Made by a program: the position numbers and the translations under genes. 64,000 bases of DNA from Marchantia polymorpha subsp. ruderalis (lineage: Eukaryota > Streptophyta > Marchantiopsida > Marchantiales > Marchantiaceae). Where the stretch lies: NCBI GenBank assembly GCA_037833965.1, contig AP031353.1, forward strand, positions 17,300,501 through 17,364,500. Reading direction: 5' to 3'. Below the pieces are notes generated by a model. The model searched no databases and was not told the origin of the DNA. It was given only the letters and a program-made list of their open reading frames with translations. Below, one piece after another: positions 29,604 through 43,740 of the stretch (positions are counted from its first letter, which is position 1; every line of letters begins with the position of its first letter).

Positions 29604-32600
29604 ATGTCCATGCTGGTAGGGGTGAGGGGACAATCAAGAGAGAGCGAAGGGGCAGCACTGCGAGAGGGAATAATACAGCAGCCTGGTCCTTTTTACAATG
29701 GCAACCCTTCTTCTATCATATGGGGCACATCAAATGCTGCGCCGCTCTGGAGAGATGAGAACTCCGCTTATTCTACATCCTCGTCTCCTTTCTCTAGTGT
29801 CCAGCAGCAGCAGCAGCGTGTGCAGGAGGAAGAAACGGAGAAAGATGTTGGGATGAACGTAGCAGCCGGAGAAACGAGGGCGGCCACCAAGGGCTCCAGG
29901 CGCCATGTTGCTCGGAATTATGTACCTCGTACTTCCAATCCTCCTGCCCCAGCTTCTTCTCCTTTTGCCTTCGGGTTTCCTCCTCAACCTAATCCTGGTC
30001 CTGCATCCGCGCCTGCTGCTGGACTCGGTCAGCCAGGGATTTCCTCTGCTGGGACATCTGCTAGTTCTTTTGTGGCGTTCGGCGCTGGTGTCAATTTTAC
30101 CCCCGACGCGCCAAGCAGGGTTGCGAATGCGCCTGTTATTCGACCAGTTATTGATTTGAGTGCACAAGACGAACGGATGGAAGATATCGAGGAGGTGATT
30201 CCGGCAATGTCCAATCTGTCGGTTAAAGAGCAACGGAACGAAACTAGATTACACGTCTCGTCTGCCCAGCCGACTGCTTCCAATGTCAGTGCTCTAGACG
30301 TCTCTCCGTCATGGGGTACTGGATCTGATGTGAGTGAGAAGTTCAGTGCTTTAGGGGTGAACTGTTCTTCCGAGACTTCGAGCGAACGAACTGATGCTGC
30401 CGGGGTCTTCGTATTCGTGGCCCAAACTACGAGCAATGCAGGTGGTTCCGCTCCACCCAAGCCGGCGGTCGTTACAACACCTGCAGTGTCCACGAGACCT
30501 CGAGTGAAGGTGAAGAGAAGTGGTTTCGCGGCCAAGGGCAAGGGTATAGCTGCAGGTAATGGGCCATTCAATGTACCTTCACCCATGGGTTTGGATGGCT
30601 ATCCATCCGTGACTGGAGAATGTTCTTTCTCATCACCTAGTTTCGGTCCCTCATCTGTCCAGGATGTGAAAAGCACAATTGAAGATCCCAGAACTCAAGA
30701 CCTTCCATCTTCTTCGTCTCTTCCTATGTCTGCATCCCAAGATTCTCTTATGGAAGGTGTGCACCAGTCCTGGTCCGAAAGATCCTCTCCTTCTAGGTCA
30801 GGTCGAAATGCTGTCTTTGTTGAAAAGTCGTGGATTGATCGTCCCCCTGAAGAATTAGGCACTAGGACGAAATCTCCTTTTGTAGCTGAAAAGATCTTCA
30901 AATCAAAGGAATTTGATCAAGCAACTGCGAGAGGCTGTGATATTTTGCTTCCCTCTGCCTTCAGTAAGGTCGGTGCTTCTGGAAAGGGTCTTCTTGATGA
31001 AAGTTGCAGCTCCACTCAGTCGCTGAATGCGTCGTTCGCGGGAGTGACGTTCTCTAATTCGAAAAGTAAGGAGATGTCTGGGAAACATGGGCTTGCTTCA
31101 GGTCATGCTGATGTCAAAGCGCATTTGCAGCCAGTCGAAGATTTAATTTCAGGCTTTGCAAGGAAATTGTACGGAGGATCTGGTGGGATCGCATCTGATA
31201 AAGGACCTAAAATGCCTGGATTGTTCAATTCTCGCAATGTGCGGCCTGCCGAAGAGAATGCAGATGTTCCACCTGCATCGGGTACCGGGTTTCGACAGGC
31301 GATTCACACCGGTGGGAGAGAAGCAGGAGGTAATCTGAACTTCACGTCTTCTCCGCCCACTGAGTCTTTAGAGCAAGCAAACTTGCATAAGCAACCTGGG
31401 ATTGATAACCAAAAGCCTTATTCTGATGTTTTTTCACGCGTGCCGCCAGAACCCTTTGTGTTCGGGGCATCATGGTCTCATCAACCTAGTACTCTTCCCG
31501 ATGTGCCGTCTCCATCAACACCTTTTAAGTTTGGGGCGAAGGTCAATTCTCCGTCTCCATGCCTTAGCTCGAGTACTGGAGGAGGCTGTGTCAGCCGAAG
31601 CGCAAGTATCTCCGTTTCGGACCTTCTTGACTTGAAGCATAAGAATTCAGCTACTGTTGACGGTAGCTTTACTCCACTTTCCGAGGCTGACGCAGTTACG
31701 TCTTCTTTCTCTTCCTTCAATTTGGGCGCATCTATCTCCAGTTCCAAGGTCGACAGCCCTAATAGTACTCGATTTCCTTATATGGGTAACGATAAGTCAA
31801 CTGTGGAAACCTCAGTTGCAAGTGGAGCAAATGCCGCAAGTGCGGATTCTGTCGACGGCGATCCATCTAGTTCTTCATACAGTACCGCGCCTTCCCATTT
31901 TGTGTTTTCAGCCGGGTCCGGCTCTACATCCTCTACTTCTCCAGCGGTACCTGGACATCAAGGCAGTAGTGGAAGCGATGCCGCGGCAGCTCTGGAAAAG
32001 AAAGTCAAAGAAGGCATGTTTCAACCAGTATTTTCCGCAGGTCCAGTTCCTACAGAGACGCAACAATCTTCACAGCCTTCTCATTCCAATTCGAGTAACT
32101 CTTTCGAATTCCGTGCAAGTAGTGGTAGTAGCAAGGGTGCGTCTACAAGGAAAAAGGTTAATAAAACTCATATAGCGGCGCCCAGGCGGGCCAGCCGCAG
32201 CTCGAGTGCATCGAAAGACAAGAAGAATGTGGGAGGCTCCTTCATGAATTTCGCCAGCGCTTCTGGACCCTCCGTGGTTCCCGACGATGCTGGATCCCCC
32301 ATGGACTTTTCACCTCAGCGTTTCACTCCTCCCGACGGATTTGAGAATGGCCACGACTTGGAGCAACCTTATAAATCGTGGAGCCAGCGAAGTCAGTCCT
32401 TGGAGAAGGAAGGTGCAGACGGGGATGACGAGTGGGCACAGTTTTCTGAGACGGACATGGCTATGGATAACCTGAGGACTGCAGCGATGAACTTGACACT
32501 AGGGAAGGAAGATTTTTGCTCGCCTGGCAAAGAAAACTCTCCTAATAAAGCGACTGGCAAGAATGGGAAATGGAAGCGTGCTCCATTTGATGACAATCAA

Positions 32601-35600
32601 ACTCCCTTAAGTGGTAGAGACAACAATTCAGCTGAGCCGAAAGTGGACATCGCTAACGATTGCGATAGCGCCGCCAGTAGTTCATCTCGCAGTGTCGACT
32701 CCAGTGCCAGCAGCAGTGGTTACAGCCCCTACAAATTTTCTGCCGGGGCTCAGAATTTTCCTTCAACCACCACCTTGCTAAAGAGACATGCCCCTAGAAA
32801 TCGTAGGGATAAACCAGGTGCAGGATCTGGAGAGGCTGGGAGAAATGCAAGGACTCGAGGAGAGAATGTGGGAACAACTGATGCAAATGTTCCAAAGCAA
32901 AATAGTGTTTTAAATGCCACGGCCACAGGTCTAACATCCAATGCGCAACGTCCAGTTTTCAGTTTCGAATCTGCAAGAGAGACCAACATAGGCGACTCAG
33001 AGAAGGGGATGTTGGGAAGGACTGTTAGCGGGACTGGGGTTAGTAACAAGGGGCCATCTGTTACGTTTACTGCCAGACCTAGCTCATGGTCAACAGAAGC
33101 ATCATCAACTATGGGTCCTTTGCCCAGAACAGACGTAGCCGGACCCCTCAGCCCAAGATCTTCGGGAGCTGCAGCAACCGAGCAAGTCTGCGAGAAATGG
33201 CGTCTTAGGTAAGTGTGACAATTACGCTGATTGTCTTCAGTGACTTTAGTCCATGACTATTCAGAGCATGGGATGTTTTCTGTTTATTACACTCGGGGTT
33301 AAAATCTTTACTTAAATGATCACATACTTCATACATACATCCGAAATTGATTTAGAGGCTCGATGTCATGTGAAAGCTTACCGCACCTATATTTCCCCCC
33401 TTTTTCTTGTACTTAAACAGAGGAAATCAGGCGTATGCAAATGGAGATTTTCCGAAAGCTGAGGAGTATTATTCACGAGGTGCTAGTAGCGTACCTCCTA
33501 ATGAAACGTCACAAAGTTGTATCAGAGCATCTATGCTGTGCTATAGCAATCGCGCTGCTACACGCATGGTGGTTGGGCGTATGCGGGAAGCTTTGGCTGA
33601 TTGCATGCGAGCGATGGCCGTTGATCCTAATTTTCTTCGTGTCCGATTGAGGGCAGCTAGGTGAGGACATGTGTTGATTTCCTGTGCTATTGGTTGAATT
33701 CTTGGTTGCATGTCTTATGTAGCCGTAATATTTTGATGTCAACCTTTCCGGAGATATATAAGCTAGTGCCATAATTTAGGCAGCCTCAGTCCTGCCTTCA
33801 CTCTGATTCTTACTGGGCTACACCAGATAGTAGTATGTACACTTTCTTTCATGTCTTGCATATTGCTGTCCTACCTCGATATCGGCCAAAAATTTACGCT
33901 CATTCATACAAACGGTTGTAGCAGGCGAGCACATGAAAGCAAAGTGCTTGCTGTTGAGATGTTCGGGAAGGCGCTTGCCCCACTCCCAGCTAGCTTGCTG
34001 GACTACACTATACGTTACTTTTAAAGTCTGCTTTGCTCTCTTTGTCTCTTACATATGCATGTATTGGCTGTTCACAAGTGTATATTGTTTCCTTACCGTC
34101 TCTGACTTGTGGACCCTTGTGTGAAATTGGCCAACCTATACGATCGATTACGCACAGTTTAACATGTTTCATCCAATCTTACTTTTAAATACTTGTGTGT
34201 GGGAAGTACTGCCTACCTACCTTTCATCATTCAATTAAGGTGATGTATGAGGACGATAGGACTGTGTCACTTGATTTCGAGATTTGAAGAGTAACTTGCT
34301 TCTACAGGATGTTACGCATTTTAAATTCCTGTCTTGCAGTTGTCATCTTGCTTTAGGTGAAATAGATGCTGCAGAAGCAGCCTACAAAGAGTGTCTTCGT
34401 CGAGCTAAGGATGATAGTCAGCCTGATACTAAAGTTTCACAAGAATCTACTGAAGGACTGCGGAAAACATTGGTAATATTATCTCCATTCGATATCAGTT
34501 TGAACGTCATTTGGAGTTTTGAAGGTGTGGTGGTAGTGAAACTATGTTTGTATGATTCCGGAAGAGTTGCTACTGACACTTGTTCATTTGGGTTTTTCCT
34601 GGACACAGCAAGTAAGAGAATACTTAGATCGCGCTTTGGAGATACTGGAAAACTGGAACTCTGGTGACGTTCCAACTGCTTTGCGTTTACTGAACGAGGC
34701 ACTTCTAAGTAGCCCTCATTCTGAACGGGCCCTTGAATTGAAGGCTTGCGTCCTTTTACTGGTTAGTTCCGTGGACAAGTGCTTTTAGTAGATCTATCGA
34801 AGTTGATGAGTTTGAATAGGATAAATTTACATGCTACAATGTGGGAGGCAGTCGAAGTTTTACTGGAGCATATGCTGATGTGTGCCTTTTTTATTACGTT
34901 TGTTTAATTTTCACAACCTGCAGCTTATGGATGTCACCCTTGAGGTTCTCGAGAGTGAAAAATAAGTAACATTTTAAAAGATGTCTAGCAAATTTTTGTT
35001 CTAGTTGGTATCTTCCTTCTCCTACAAAGCCTGAATTCAAGGGTTGGTTTCGTAGCTCATGAACGGCCAACATCCATTGTAAAGTAAGGGAAACAGGAAC
35101 TTTTAACAAGATTTGTTCCATAAATTTCAACTAGTTGTTATCATCCTTCTCCGCACAAGCCCTGAACTCAAGAGTTTGTTTCGTATTGCATGAACGGCTT
35201 ATTTTTGAGCATTTGCAGTTCATGCTATCAGTCTCGAAGTCTAGAATGTGATTCATTTGAACAAAATGAGGGAACACGATCATTTCATAGACCGTAGCCC
35301 CATGGTTATCGATCTTCCTTAGGTCCATGGATGGCTCACTTCTCAAGGATTAGCTGCAGTGTAGTTCTTATTACTAGTGGTTAGATACATCGTAATTCAA
35401 TAAACTTATTCTCGAATAAGTTTATTGGGAATGAAGTATTCCTGTGGTCATATGTTTAGTTGTTAAATCAGCATAAATCAAAATTAGAATCACGTCAGAT
35501 GTGACAAGGCTGTCAGCCGAGCTGCTGATAAGACTGCGCCAGTTGCTCTCGTTGGTGGATTTTGCTCGGTAATGGGTTTTTTTTATGAGTTGCAACATGT

Positions 35601-38600
35601 GCAAAAGCAAGGACCTCGCTGATGAGATCATTCAAGAAATCTCTATCGACGGGCCATTTTCATTTTGTCTAGTAGCAACTATGTCAACCGTGACTCTCAT
35701 AACACAGTTAAATCTTTCTTGGCAGCTCCGAAAGTACGACGAAGTTGTCCAGCTGTGCGAACTAAGTTTGGCTTCAGCAGAACGTAATCATGCGGCAGTG
35801 AGTGTCGAGTCTTCTACATATCCACAGCCTCAAGGCAGTCAGACTCAACTTGGAGGTTATGCCTTGAAGGTTTGGAGGTGGCAGCTCAATGCTAGAGCGA
35901 AGTTTCATTTAGGGAGACTTGAGGAGGCTCTCGAGTTACTGCAAAAGCTCGATGAGGTTGCCTCATTTCATAAGTACGTGAACACCTTCTGCTCTTGCGT
36001 CTTTACTTTGTAACGAGTGGTTTATGATTTGTGTATGCTCTCCGTCCTATTTTTTTTTAACTGGCCCATCGCTGGAAGGGAACAGAATCTGCTATAATGT
36101 GAATTTGTTACAAGCACAGTTGACTAAACACTGCACCGGATCATTATCTGGATGTTGTAAGATTCACTCTCTTGCACTGACTTCTGCTAATCTGCTATAC
36201 CACTTCTGGACCCTAGAGTAAGATGTTGCTCACTTGTTTGGCAGAACTACCAGCATTAGCACTTCACTTAATGCCGAGTCTACGTCTCTTTCCATATTAA
36301 GCATCAGGGACCTCCTCCGCCACAAGGTACCTTTTCCGTTTGAACATCCTTTCTGTATTTAATCATGATGTATAGAGTATAGCAAGTCCTTGGGCTTTCA
36401 TGGTTATCCGTTCGGTCACGTTATTTATATTCGGGTTTGGAATATAAAGCCAAATAATCGACTGAGGGCTAGGTTGCATTTCTAGGTTGACTTTATCGAC
36501 GAGCGTATGTCAAACAAACTGTCGTGATGTTTCAAAGATGCGTGGTTCTGTCTTCGGCACTCCACTGCCAATCTTTCCTTGTTAACTTAATCCATTAAAT
36601 GGAACTTTGTATGCATACCCCACAGTTGAGTATGTTGATTTGGAGAATGCTTTGTGAAATATTGGTAAAAGAACGGTCTTAATGAAACCAATAGAGTAAC
36701 TTTGTAAAACCGTACTGTAGGACAGAAGTTCATAATGTATCTTCTCTTTTCCATTTCATGACATGACAGGCTGCTGGAAACGAGGCATTCCAAGCCGGAA
36801 AACATGCTGAAGCGGTCGAACACTACACTGCCGCTCTGGCGTGCAATGGAGACTCACGCCCTTTCAATGCAGTCTGCCTTTGTAACCGGGCAGCAGCCTC
36901 CCAAGCATTGGGTCATATCGGCGATGCCATTGCTGATTGTAGCCGTGCCATCGCCTTGGACCCAAAGTATGCCAAGGTGTGTTAAATAGTAGAGATTCTC
37001 CATGATCTAAAAGTACTAGTGTTGTGAGGATATGTGACCGTCTTCTGTTGCCAGCTTTGTATTGCTGTGGAAATTGGAGTTACGTAAACCGCGTCTTACA
37101 AGATTAAGTTGTAGTGTGAAGGAAGACCGTCGTAGCTATCTTTCTGTGGCTGCTCATGGTTTTCTATTAGACATCAATGTCGGTGCCTTACTTTTGAAGT
37201 GCATAAGTGTGATGGCGCTTAACCTTGTTCAGTAATCTGAACGAACTGTACGTGTTGTCGATGTAAAGGCCATTTCCAGACGAGCCACCTTGCACGAAAA
37301 AGTTCGTGATTATGGGCAGTGCTGCCACGATTTGCAGCGATTGATAACCCTTCTGGAAAGTCAGCAGCAACAGGTCAGGACAACGCAAGTTGGTCCTGGT
37401 CGTCTCGGCAGGTCAACGAATAGCACCCAGGACCTGAGACAAGCCCGTGAGCGGCTAGCCAAGGCGGAGGAAGAAATGAAAAAAGGGCATCCCTTAGATC
37501 ACTATATGATACTGTGAGAATTCTCTCCTGCCGCAATATGGGCGCTGCATATTTTTGTCCAGTAAACGAAATGAACAAACTTGTATTTCGAAAGTGGAAG
37601 CCTTGTATTCATTTGATTTTAGCTTGTTCTGTGCTCGTGGAAGTTAGTTGAGTGTCAATCAAGGTGTTATCGCAACGATCGGTCTTGCAGGCTCTCCCCA
37701 GGACTATTTGTATGCCAAACGTACGCATAGTCCTTGCTGCACACCTTCCCAAGCTAGCAGCAAAAGTCGAGAAGTTGTACTTTTCGTTACTTTTGTTCGG
37801 TCTATAGGGTTGTCAATCCATCGAGTAAAATCTTGCAAACACTGCAATTTTGAAGCTGATCACATTCATACGCCTATGCAGAGGATTGGAGCCAGCCTGC
37901 TCGAGCGCCGAAATCAAGAAGGCCTACAAGAAAGCTGCTTTGAGGCATCACCCTGATAAGGTAAATATAGTTCCAACTCCTTCAGGTGCATCGTCTGACC
38001 AAAATTAATAGAGTTGTTATTACCCAGTAACAAGAAAGAGCATATTCGTTTTTATTTCTTGAAGGTAGCATCATCCCACAGGTAAATCTTCTTCTTTTGG
38101 AGTATCTAGAATTTGATATCCCCACTTGTGTTAATTATGCTGCTCTTCCAGGCAGGGCAGTTTTTGGCGCGAAGCGAGGGGGGAGATGATGGTGGTCTGT
38201 GGAAAGAGGTTGGTGATGAAGTTCGACGCGAAGCCGAGCGTCTCTTTAAGCTTATTGGTGAAGCATATGCAATTCTTTCTGATCCCCAGAAGGTACTACT
38301 CTTCTGATCTTGAGCTATGCAAGTGGATGTATTCAAAGTATTGAGTTGCAATTCAAGTCCAACGTTGTTCTGTATTTTAACTCGCCTGTCATGCGCCTTT
38401 AGTTTATCTCGATCAGTAGTCTCTTTGAAATCTTTCTTTTCTTTCCAGGGTTCTGTTTAGGGTAGGTCTTGAATCTACTTGGGTCTGTTAATCTATACTG
38501 TTCCATGAGCTTTAGTCTACATTAGGAGTGAAGTGTAAGTACTGTATTCCGCAGAAAGACAACGACTGGCTTGGTTCACTGTATTGAAAGGCATGATAGG

Positions 38601-39144
38601 AAATGTAAACACTAAAGATATTAGGTCAGGTCTTGTTCTCAGCAGGATTATCAAAACTTGCCGGGATTCGTAAGCTTAGATGGAAGTGATTTGACGGGCT
38701 TGGATGCCCACAATGACACAATCGTTGGAGACAGCTTCTTCTTGTTGCGGAAATTTTAAATCTTATTCATATCGGTTTTGCATGAGTTTTGATTTGTTAA
38801 TGCGATACTAACATTCTATGATATGTGTGGATGTTTTAAATATCTAGCGCTTAAGGTACGATCAAGATGAAGATATTCGGAAGCTGAGAACGCGCGCCAG
38901 CGGGGCCACTGGATTATCTGAAATCTACCGAAGTGCAGAAAGAGCAGGAGTAGGTCGAAAACCTCGTGACCGATATGATTCGTGGAGTAGTGGCCATAGC
39001 TACGGTCAACATCAACGCTGGCAAAGTGGCCCAGATGCAGCTCAACCTGACACATACGCTCGACGGGGAAGCGGGAGATACGGTTCAAATAGCACTGCCC
39101 GGACTACTGGCGATGGTGGGACTGAATATGATGACTGGGACTGA
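29604..39144 (+). CDS. TPR and J-domain co-chaperone with long disordered N-terminus (11 exons)
   Basis: Predicted exons: 29,604-33,208; 33,421-33,660; 34,340-34,472; 34,609-34,761; 35,726-35,973; 36,245-36,326; 36,770-36,976; 37,269-37,513; 37,882-37,960; 38,152-38,292; 38,848-39,144. All introns are GT..AG, and the phases join to one 1,809-residue frame ending at TGA 39,142. Residues 1-1,200 (all in exon 1) are Ser/Gly/Pro-rich and look disordered, with recurrent F-x-F-x-A/G motifs (FAFGF, FVFGA, FKFGA, FVFSA, FKFSA). Residues about 1,200-1,600 are TPR repeats, for example RGNQAYANGDFPKAEEYYSRG and AAGNEAFQAGKHAEAVEHYT. The J domain is at about 1,633-1,720 (DHYMILGLEP; HPD at 1,661-1,663), followed by a charged tail ending DDWD. 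This matches the plant DNAJC7-like TPR-DnaJ family: TPRs bind Hsp90/Hsp70 tails and the J domain stimulates Hsp70. The start is the first in-frame ATG; MSML at 29,613 is an alternative. Confidence 0.9.
35398..35427. repeat. 14-bp hairpin inside an intron of the TPR-DnaJ gene
   Basis: CAATAAACTTATTC, two-base loop TC, then GAATAAGTTTATTG, in the large intron between 34,762 and 35,725. It is perfect but AT-rich, so chance is possible. Confidence 0.6.
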
Positions 39145-41599
39145 GTATGATTGGGATAACATGTAAAGTTCTCCTTCTTGACGTTGGCAAACTCCGAGTT
39201 ATCATTTCCTCATTGGATCCTCGGTATTTGCCATTTGCCTTCATATCTGAAAGGAATGTGAGATCTACATTCCTGAGCTTCAGTTTAGTAGTTAATTTTT
39301 TATCCAGCCTCTATATGATTCCAATTTTTCCAAACAGAAGAGTGATGTGTATGCGTCTACAACCAATCACCCATGGAATGGACCTTTGAGGGCCATCATT
39401 CGAACACCCTCTTGAGCTTAGTAGGAGTATATGCTAGTTCAGCAATTTTCTGTTGTACATTGGTAGCTTATAAAGCCACCAAAGTGAAAAATTTCATATG
39501 TTTCTCTACACCTATCAATATCAATGTGCATGCGAAGCCTATCTTTTCTTATATTGGGATCTAGTAACTGATCATTTCGAAGAAATTTTTAAATTTTTGA
39601 ACGATTTTTGAACGACATGAGTTACAGTGAGGCATATACAAGCAGATCTATCAAAGATCCGAAATCTGTTATCCGTTGAAGAGATTTGGGTTGTCTTAAA
39701 ACATGTTGTCTTCTAGAACTATGACAACGATGAAAGCCTTGCTGCTCTGTTTGTCAGTGTCAAACTCTCGTGCAGCAAATGAATTCAGCTGGTCCAAGCA
39801 GTCATTATATTTGCTAATGTTATCTATTCAAATTTACTCATCTCTCGTGTCAGGTGTGCATACGTTATATCGATTGGCTTGTTGAATTTATGAAAGATAG
39901 TAGTTAAACTGGTATGTGTAAGTCGACCGCATATCGTATTGACTGTTTTGACTGCATTGGATGTAGAAGTAAGTGATGTTTGACATATCTTGGTTTTCTG
40001 GATTTGGTTGTGGTTCTATACCCGTAGTGTGCAATTATTGCTTCTAGTTGCAGAGCACTCGAGGTTTATTTTAGACCTGTTAGGTGTTTTCTAATTACAA
40101 GACTTCCGATGGTGTTCGTTCAGTGTTCGTCACACTGTTAACCTTCTTCGAGGCGGGTCGGTGAATCGGTTCACGGTTGCTCATAAGAAAAGACTCAGGT
40201 TCGCACTCGCAAATGAATGTGGATTCTAACATAGGCGATCTAGTTCTGGATTCACATTTGTTCCTCATCACACAATATGGTAAGCTGATTATTTCCAACC
40301 CTGAACGACAGCTCAAGAAAAATCAGATGTTATAATTAAAAGGTACACGATTATCTCGAAAAGGGTTATCTCGGGTATTTGATATGATGCGTGTTCTCGA
40401 ACACTCATCGGACCCAAGGGAAACTTGATGATGTTTAGCAGTGGCTAATGCAAAGCATAGGGTTTTTTAAATGTTGAATAAAAATTGGTCGAAGGTTTGA
40501 ATACTTATAAAAGCGCCGGATATGATGCACATGTCGCTTACCAGAACATTTTGCGGCAAAAAGATTCTAAGCTTCGTAAGATTTCCAATATTTTAACATT
40601 CCAGAGTTTAGAAATGGCATGACACGCGATAGCTACTCTACTGTTGTTGTTAATGATGTCTGTGATGTAGTACTTTCCCTGTGTTCAGCTGTAACACGAA
40701 TTGTTAGACCACGTCTTCGATAGCAAGAGTAAATTCACTTGGATTATTAATAAGCGCTTGGACGTATTCAGCCAGATGGATAAGGTGAAATCCATCCAAC
40801 CAAATTAATTCTTCCTTACCATTAGTAATGGCCAACGTAATGAAATTGCCAGATTCACAGTACAGAAATTTGTCTCCTTGACTCTCTAGTTGCGGACAAT
40901 GGCTAAAGAAGATCTAAATGTTAGTTGATATGTGATACACATTGATAGTAGATTAACTATGTATGGAGACAATGCATATACTCATATATCTAGAGTAAGT
41001 TAATGGATATATCATCTATGTTCCTATATTTTTCTTAAATACTAAAGTGATGTCAAGCGTGGTGAGTAGTAAATAAATCTATAAATTGATTGTAATTATA
41101 AATGATTACTTTGGTGATTTTTAAAAATCAAACGAGAAATAAACATAATCTATTCAAATTATTATTGAATGTAACATTAATGATGATGTTTTTCATGAAA
41201 AAAATGTAGATTCAGAAGTTGATTCAATGATAGAGATGAAATAGATTGCTATAACCTTCTATATTTTAGTTTTACTTTGTCTACATTCTTGGTTTTGTAA
41301 GGTCAACCCGCCTTTTGTTAACAATAGTTAGTCTAATTGTAGTTAAATTTGATCACTAGTTAGGATTCAGGGTTCACTATGATAATAGTAAAGGTTTGGG
41401 GTACTTAGCCCTAGGATGAGCACATTCCAGTTCAGTCTCACATATACACTTGATGGATAAAGAGAGATAGTTGAGATTTTGGCTATGAATGTAATATTCT
41501 CACTTTAATGAAGCTTCTATCTTAACCATGGGAGTAGATTTATGTGAAATTTAAGCAGGTAGATCAAATAGATCGAGGTGTGATTTTTGTTGATCTCAC
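39145..41599. other. spacer downstream of the TPR-DnaJ gene
   Basis: The first few hundred bases are the 3' untranslated region. After that, no open frame has a recognisable domain. The sequence becomes AT-rich from about 40,300. I see no RNA gene. Confidence 0.5.
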
Positions 41600-41842
41600 A
41601 TATAAAACCAAGGGTTCTTATTCAAGCCAAGTACAAATCACACGATATAATCATATAACATGGTTCACACTCAAAAGCTACGTCCACGACTGAAACAAGC
41701 AAAAAGATTTATTGACAACTAAATACACAATGTGTCCCGAGTAGAAGTCTTGGGGTATATATATAGCCGGTGCTAGCGACACATTTAGCTATAAATAGCT
41801 ATAACATGAGGTTACTCCTTAACCGGAGTTAACCTCAATAGT
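41600..41842 (-). repeat. LTR-like remnant
   Basis: On the minus strand it begins TATTGAGGTTAACTCCGGTTAAGGAGTAACCTC at 41,842, like the LTR starts at 27,150 and 22,415, with blocks such as TATATATACCCCAAGACTTC and GTAGCTTTTGAGTGTGAACCATGTT. The start has an A in place of G in TG. It is diverged, with an undefined left edge. Confidence 0.45.
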
Positions 41843-42966
41843 TGAGAAGAACATATAATTGGTATTAGAGTCTCAAGTATCAAACTCGGCTGGCAGGGAT
41901 CTTTTGGTGCGATTGCTCTTACTCTAGTGCTGTCGTCAAAGGATTACTTGCTTGCAGTGGTGATCGCACAATTGGATTTGATGCTCGTGTTGCATTGTGG
42001 TTGCAGCAGTTTGAATCTTGGATGTTTTAGATTCTTTGCATGCACACACTAGCACGGACAGTTAACTTTAAAGCCATGTGGATAAAAATTTGAGTATCAA
42101 AGCACCATCCACATGAGATCGTATATTTGTCAATATTCCTAGAGGCTTTGCTATGGAGTGCAAAGATTTTTTGAGACATTTTACATTGGTCTTGTCGACA
42201 TGAGACCTTTGTCTCTCAGATTTGTTGTGTTGATTAATATCCAATTCTCTTGTGCTAGAGTAAACATATGTGCCATTCTTGAATATACAAGGAGAAAAAT
42301 CTGATTTCAAGAGCATTTGGCTCCGTCAATGAAACGAGCATGATTTTTTTCAGCCTCTAGGCAGCCTTGATTCTGAGATTCTAATTGGAAACGGGTCCAT
42401 ATCATGTCAGCATGAAAGGAAATTTATTGCAATCAGGTTCTAGTATCTTCAATAGTTGTTGAGATTTTTTGAAAATTGGTGAAGCATGTGTCTTGTGCAA
42501 GCTTTGGAAAAGAATTCAACAAAGTGAATGCATTGAAGCTCTTAGATTGGAGGTCTAGCATGTGGATTACTTTTTGTTTTGAATGATGTTGATGCGTTTG
42601 GTTGCTGCAAATTGCGTTTGTGGAAGTTGGAGGAAAATTGCAGGTTTGGTTCGACAAAAAAAGCTTCCGCAACTTTGTCGAACTTCCCACCCTCTAGTTT
42701 TATTGCAACTCTCGATCAATACAAGGGGTGCAAGTTTTTGAGAATTATTATTATGTAGAAATTTGTTACCTCCGCAATGTGCGAAAGATTACAAGTGCAA
42801 ACATTTCATGCCAAAATAGTTCAATACTGCATGTAAAACACATGCTATGAATGTTTTGCCAACTCCCCAACAAATGAGAGATTTGAATCATTTAAGCTAT
42901 TTTGAAAATAATTCAAAAGTGTAACAATATTTTGTTAATTAGAAGTAAAGTAGAGTTTACTCTAAA

Positions 42967-43325
42967 TGTTGATATAGATACTTTAGCGTGCATTAGTCAT
43001 GGCTGCCACGTCAGCGGTCCGTGAGCCTGGTAGGTAGAGAGTGGGTGTGTTAGTTGACAATGTCACGTTAGCGATCCGTGTGCTTGTTAGGTAAGGATTG
43101 AGTGTGTTAGTTCGTAGCGCCACGTCAGCGATCCGTGTGCTTGTTAGGGTTATCCGCCACGTCATTCATCCACGAGGAGGTTAGATGGTGGAGATTAGAT
43201 CTTATCTCCTTGTACTTGTTGTTGAGAGCTATATAAGGAAGAGTATAATCATTGTTGGTATCTTTCATCTTTAGAGTTTATGTTTACATGTTCGAGTGAA
43301 CTTCTCTCTAAACCCTAGTGTTATA
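42967..43325 (+). repeat. LTR followed by a tRNA-Met primer-binding site
   Basis: Starts TGTTGATATAGATACTTTAG and ends near ..CCTAGTGTTATA. Two bases later TGGTATCAGAGC (43,327-43,338) is a perfect match to the usual initiator-Met primer-binding site of plant LTR retrotransposons. A TATA-like CTATATAAGG lies at about 43,230. Only about 400 bp of internal sequence follow before another LTR begins at 43,741, so the element is truncated. Confidence 0.8.
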
Positions 43326-43740
43326 ATGGTATCAGAGCAACCTTGCTTTTTCCTTGAGTGTGGATTACCGCTCATGGAATAGCAAATGACTGTTGATGGA
43401 ATGCAGCTTTGAGAGTGTATAGAGGCTAAGAGAGATTATTGATCTGCATGTAGAGAGAGAGTTGAAAATGGGGAAATTGTGGTTTTGCAGATATGGATGG
43501 GCTTGACAGGAATCTAATACCGCACTGACCTATTCCTAATCTATTCGATATTCATCTTCATTGCATGAAGAAACATCATTTTCAGATGTACCTTGTTGCT
43601 TGTTGGGGTGCAGATTTTATGATTAGAGTGATGGAGTCGAGAGTGCCACTGATTTTTCCAATAGTTCGTTATGGAGAGAATTGGGATTGTAACATATACA
43701 TTTGAATGTTTCATGGATTTGAATCACGAACCACTTGTAC

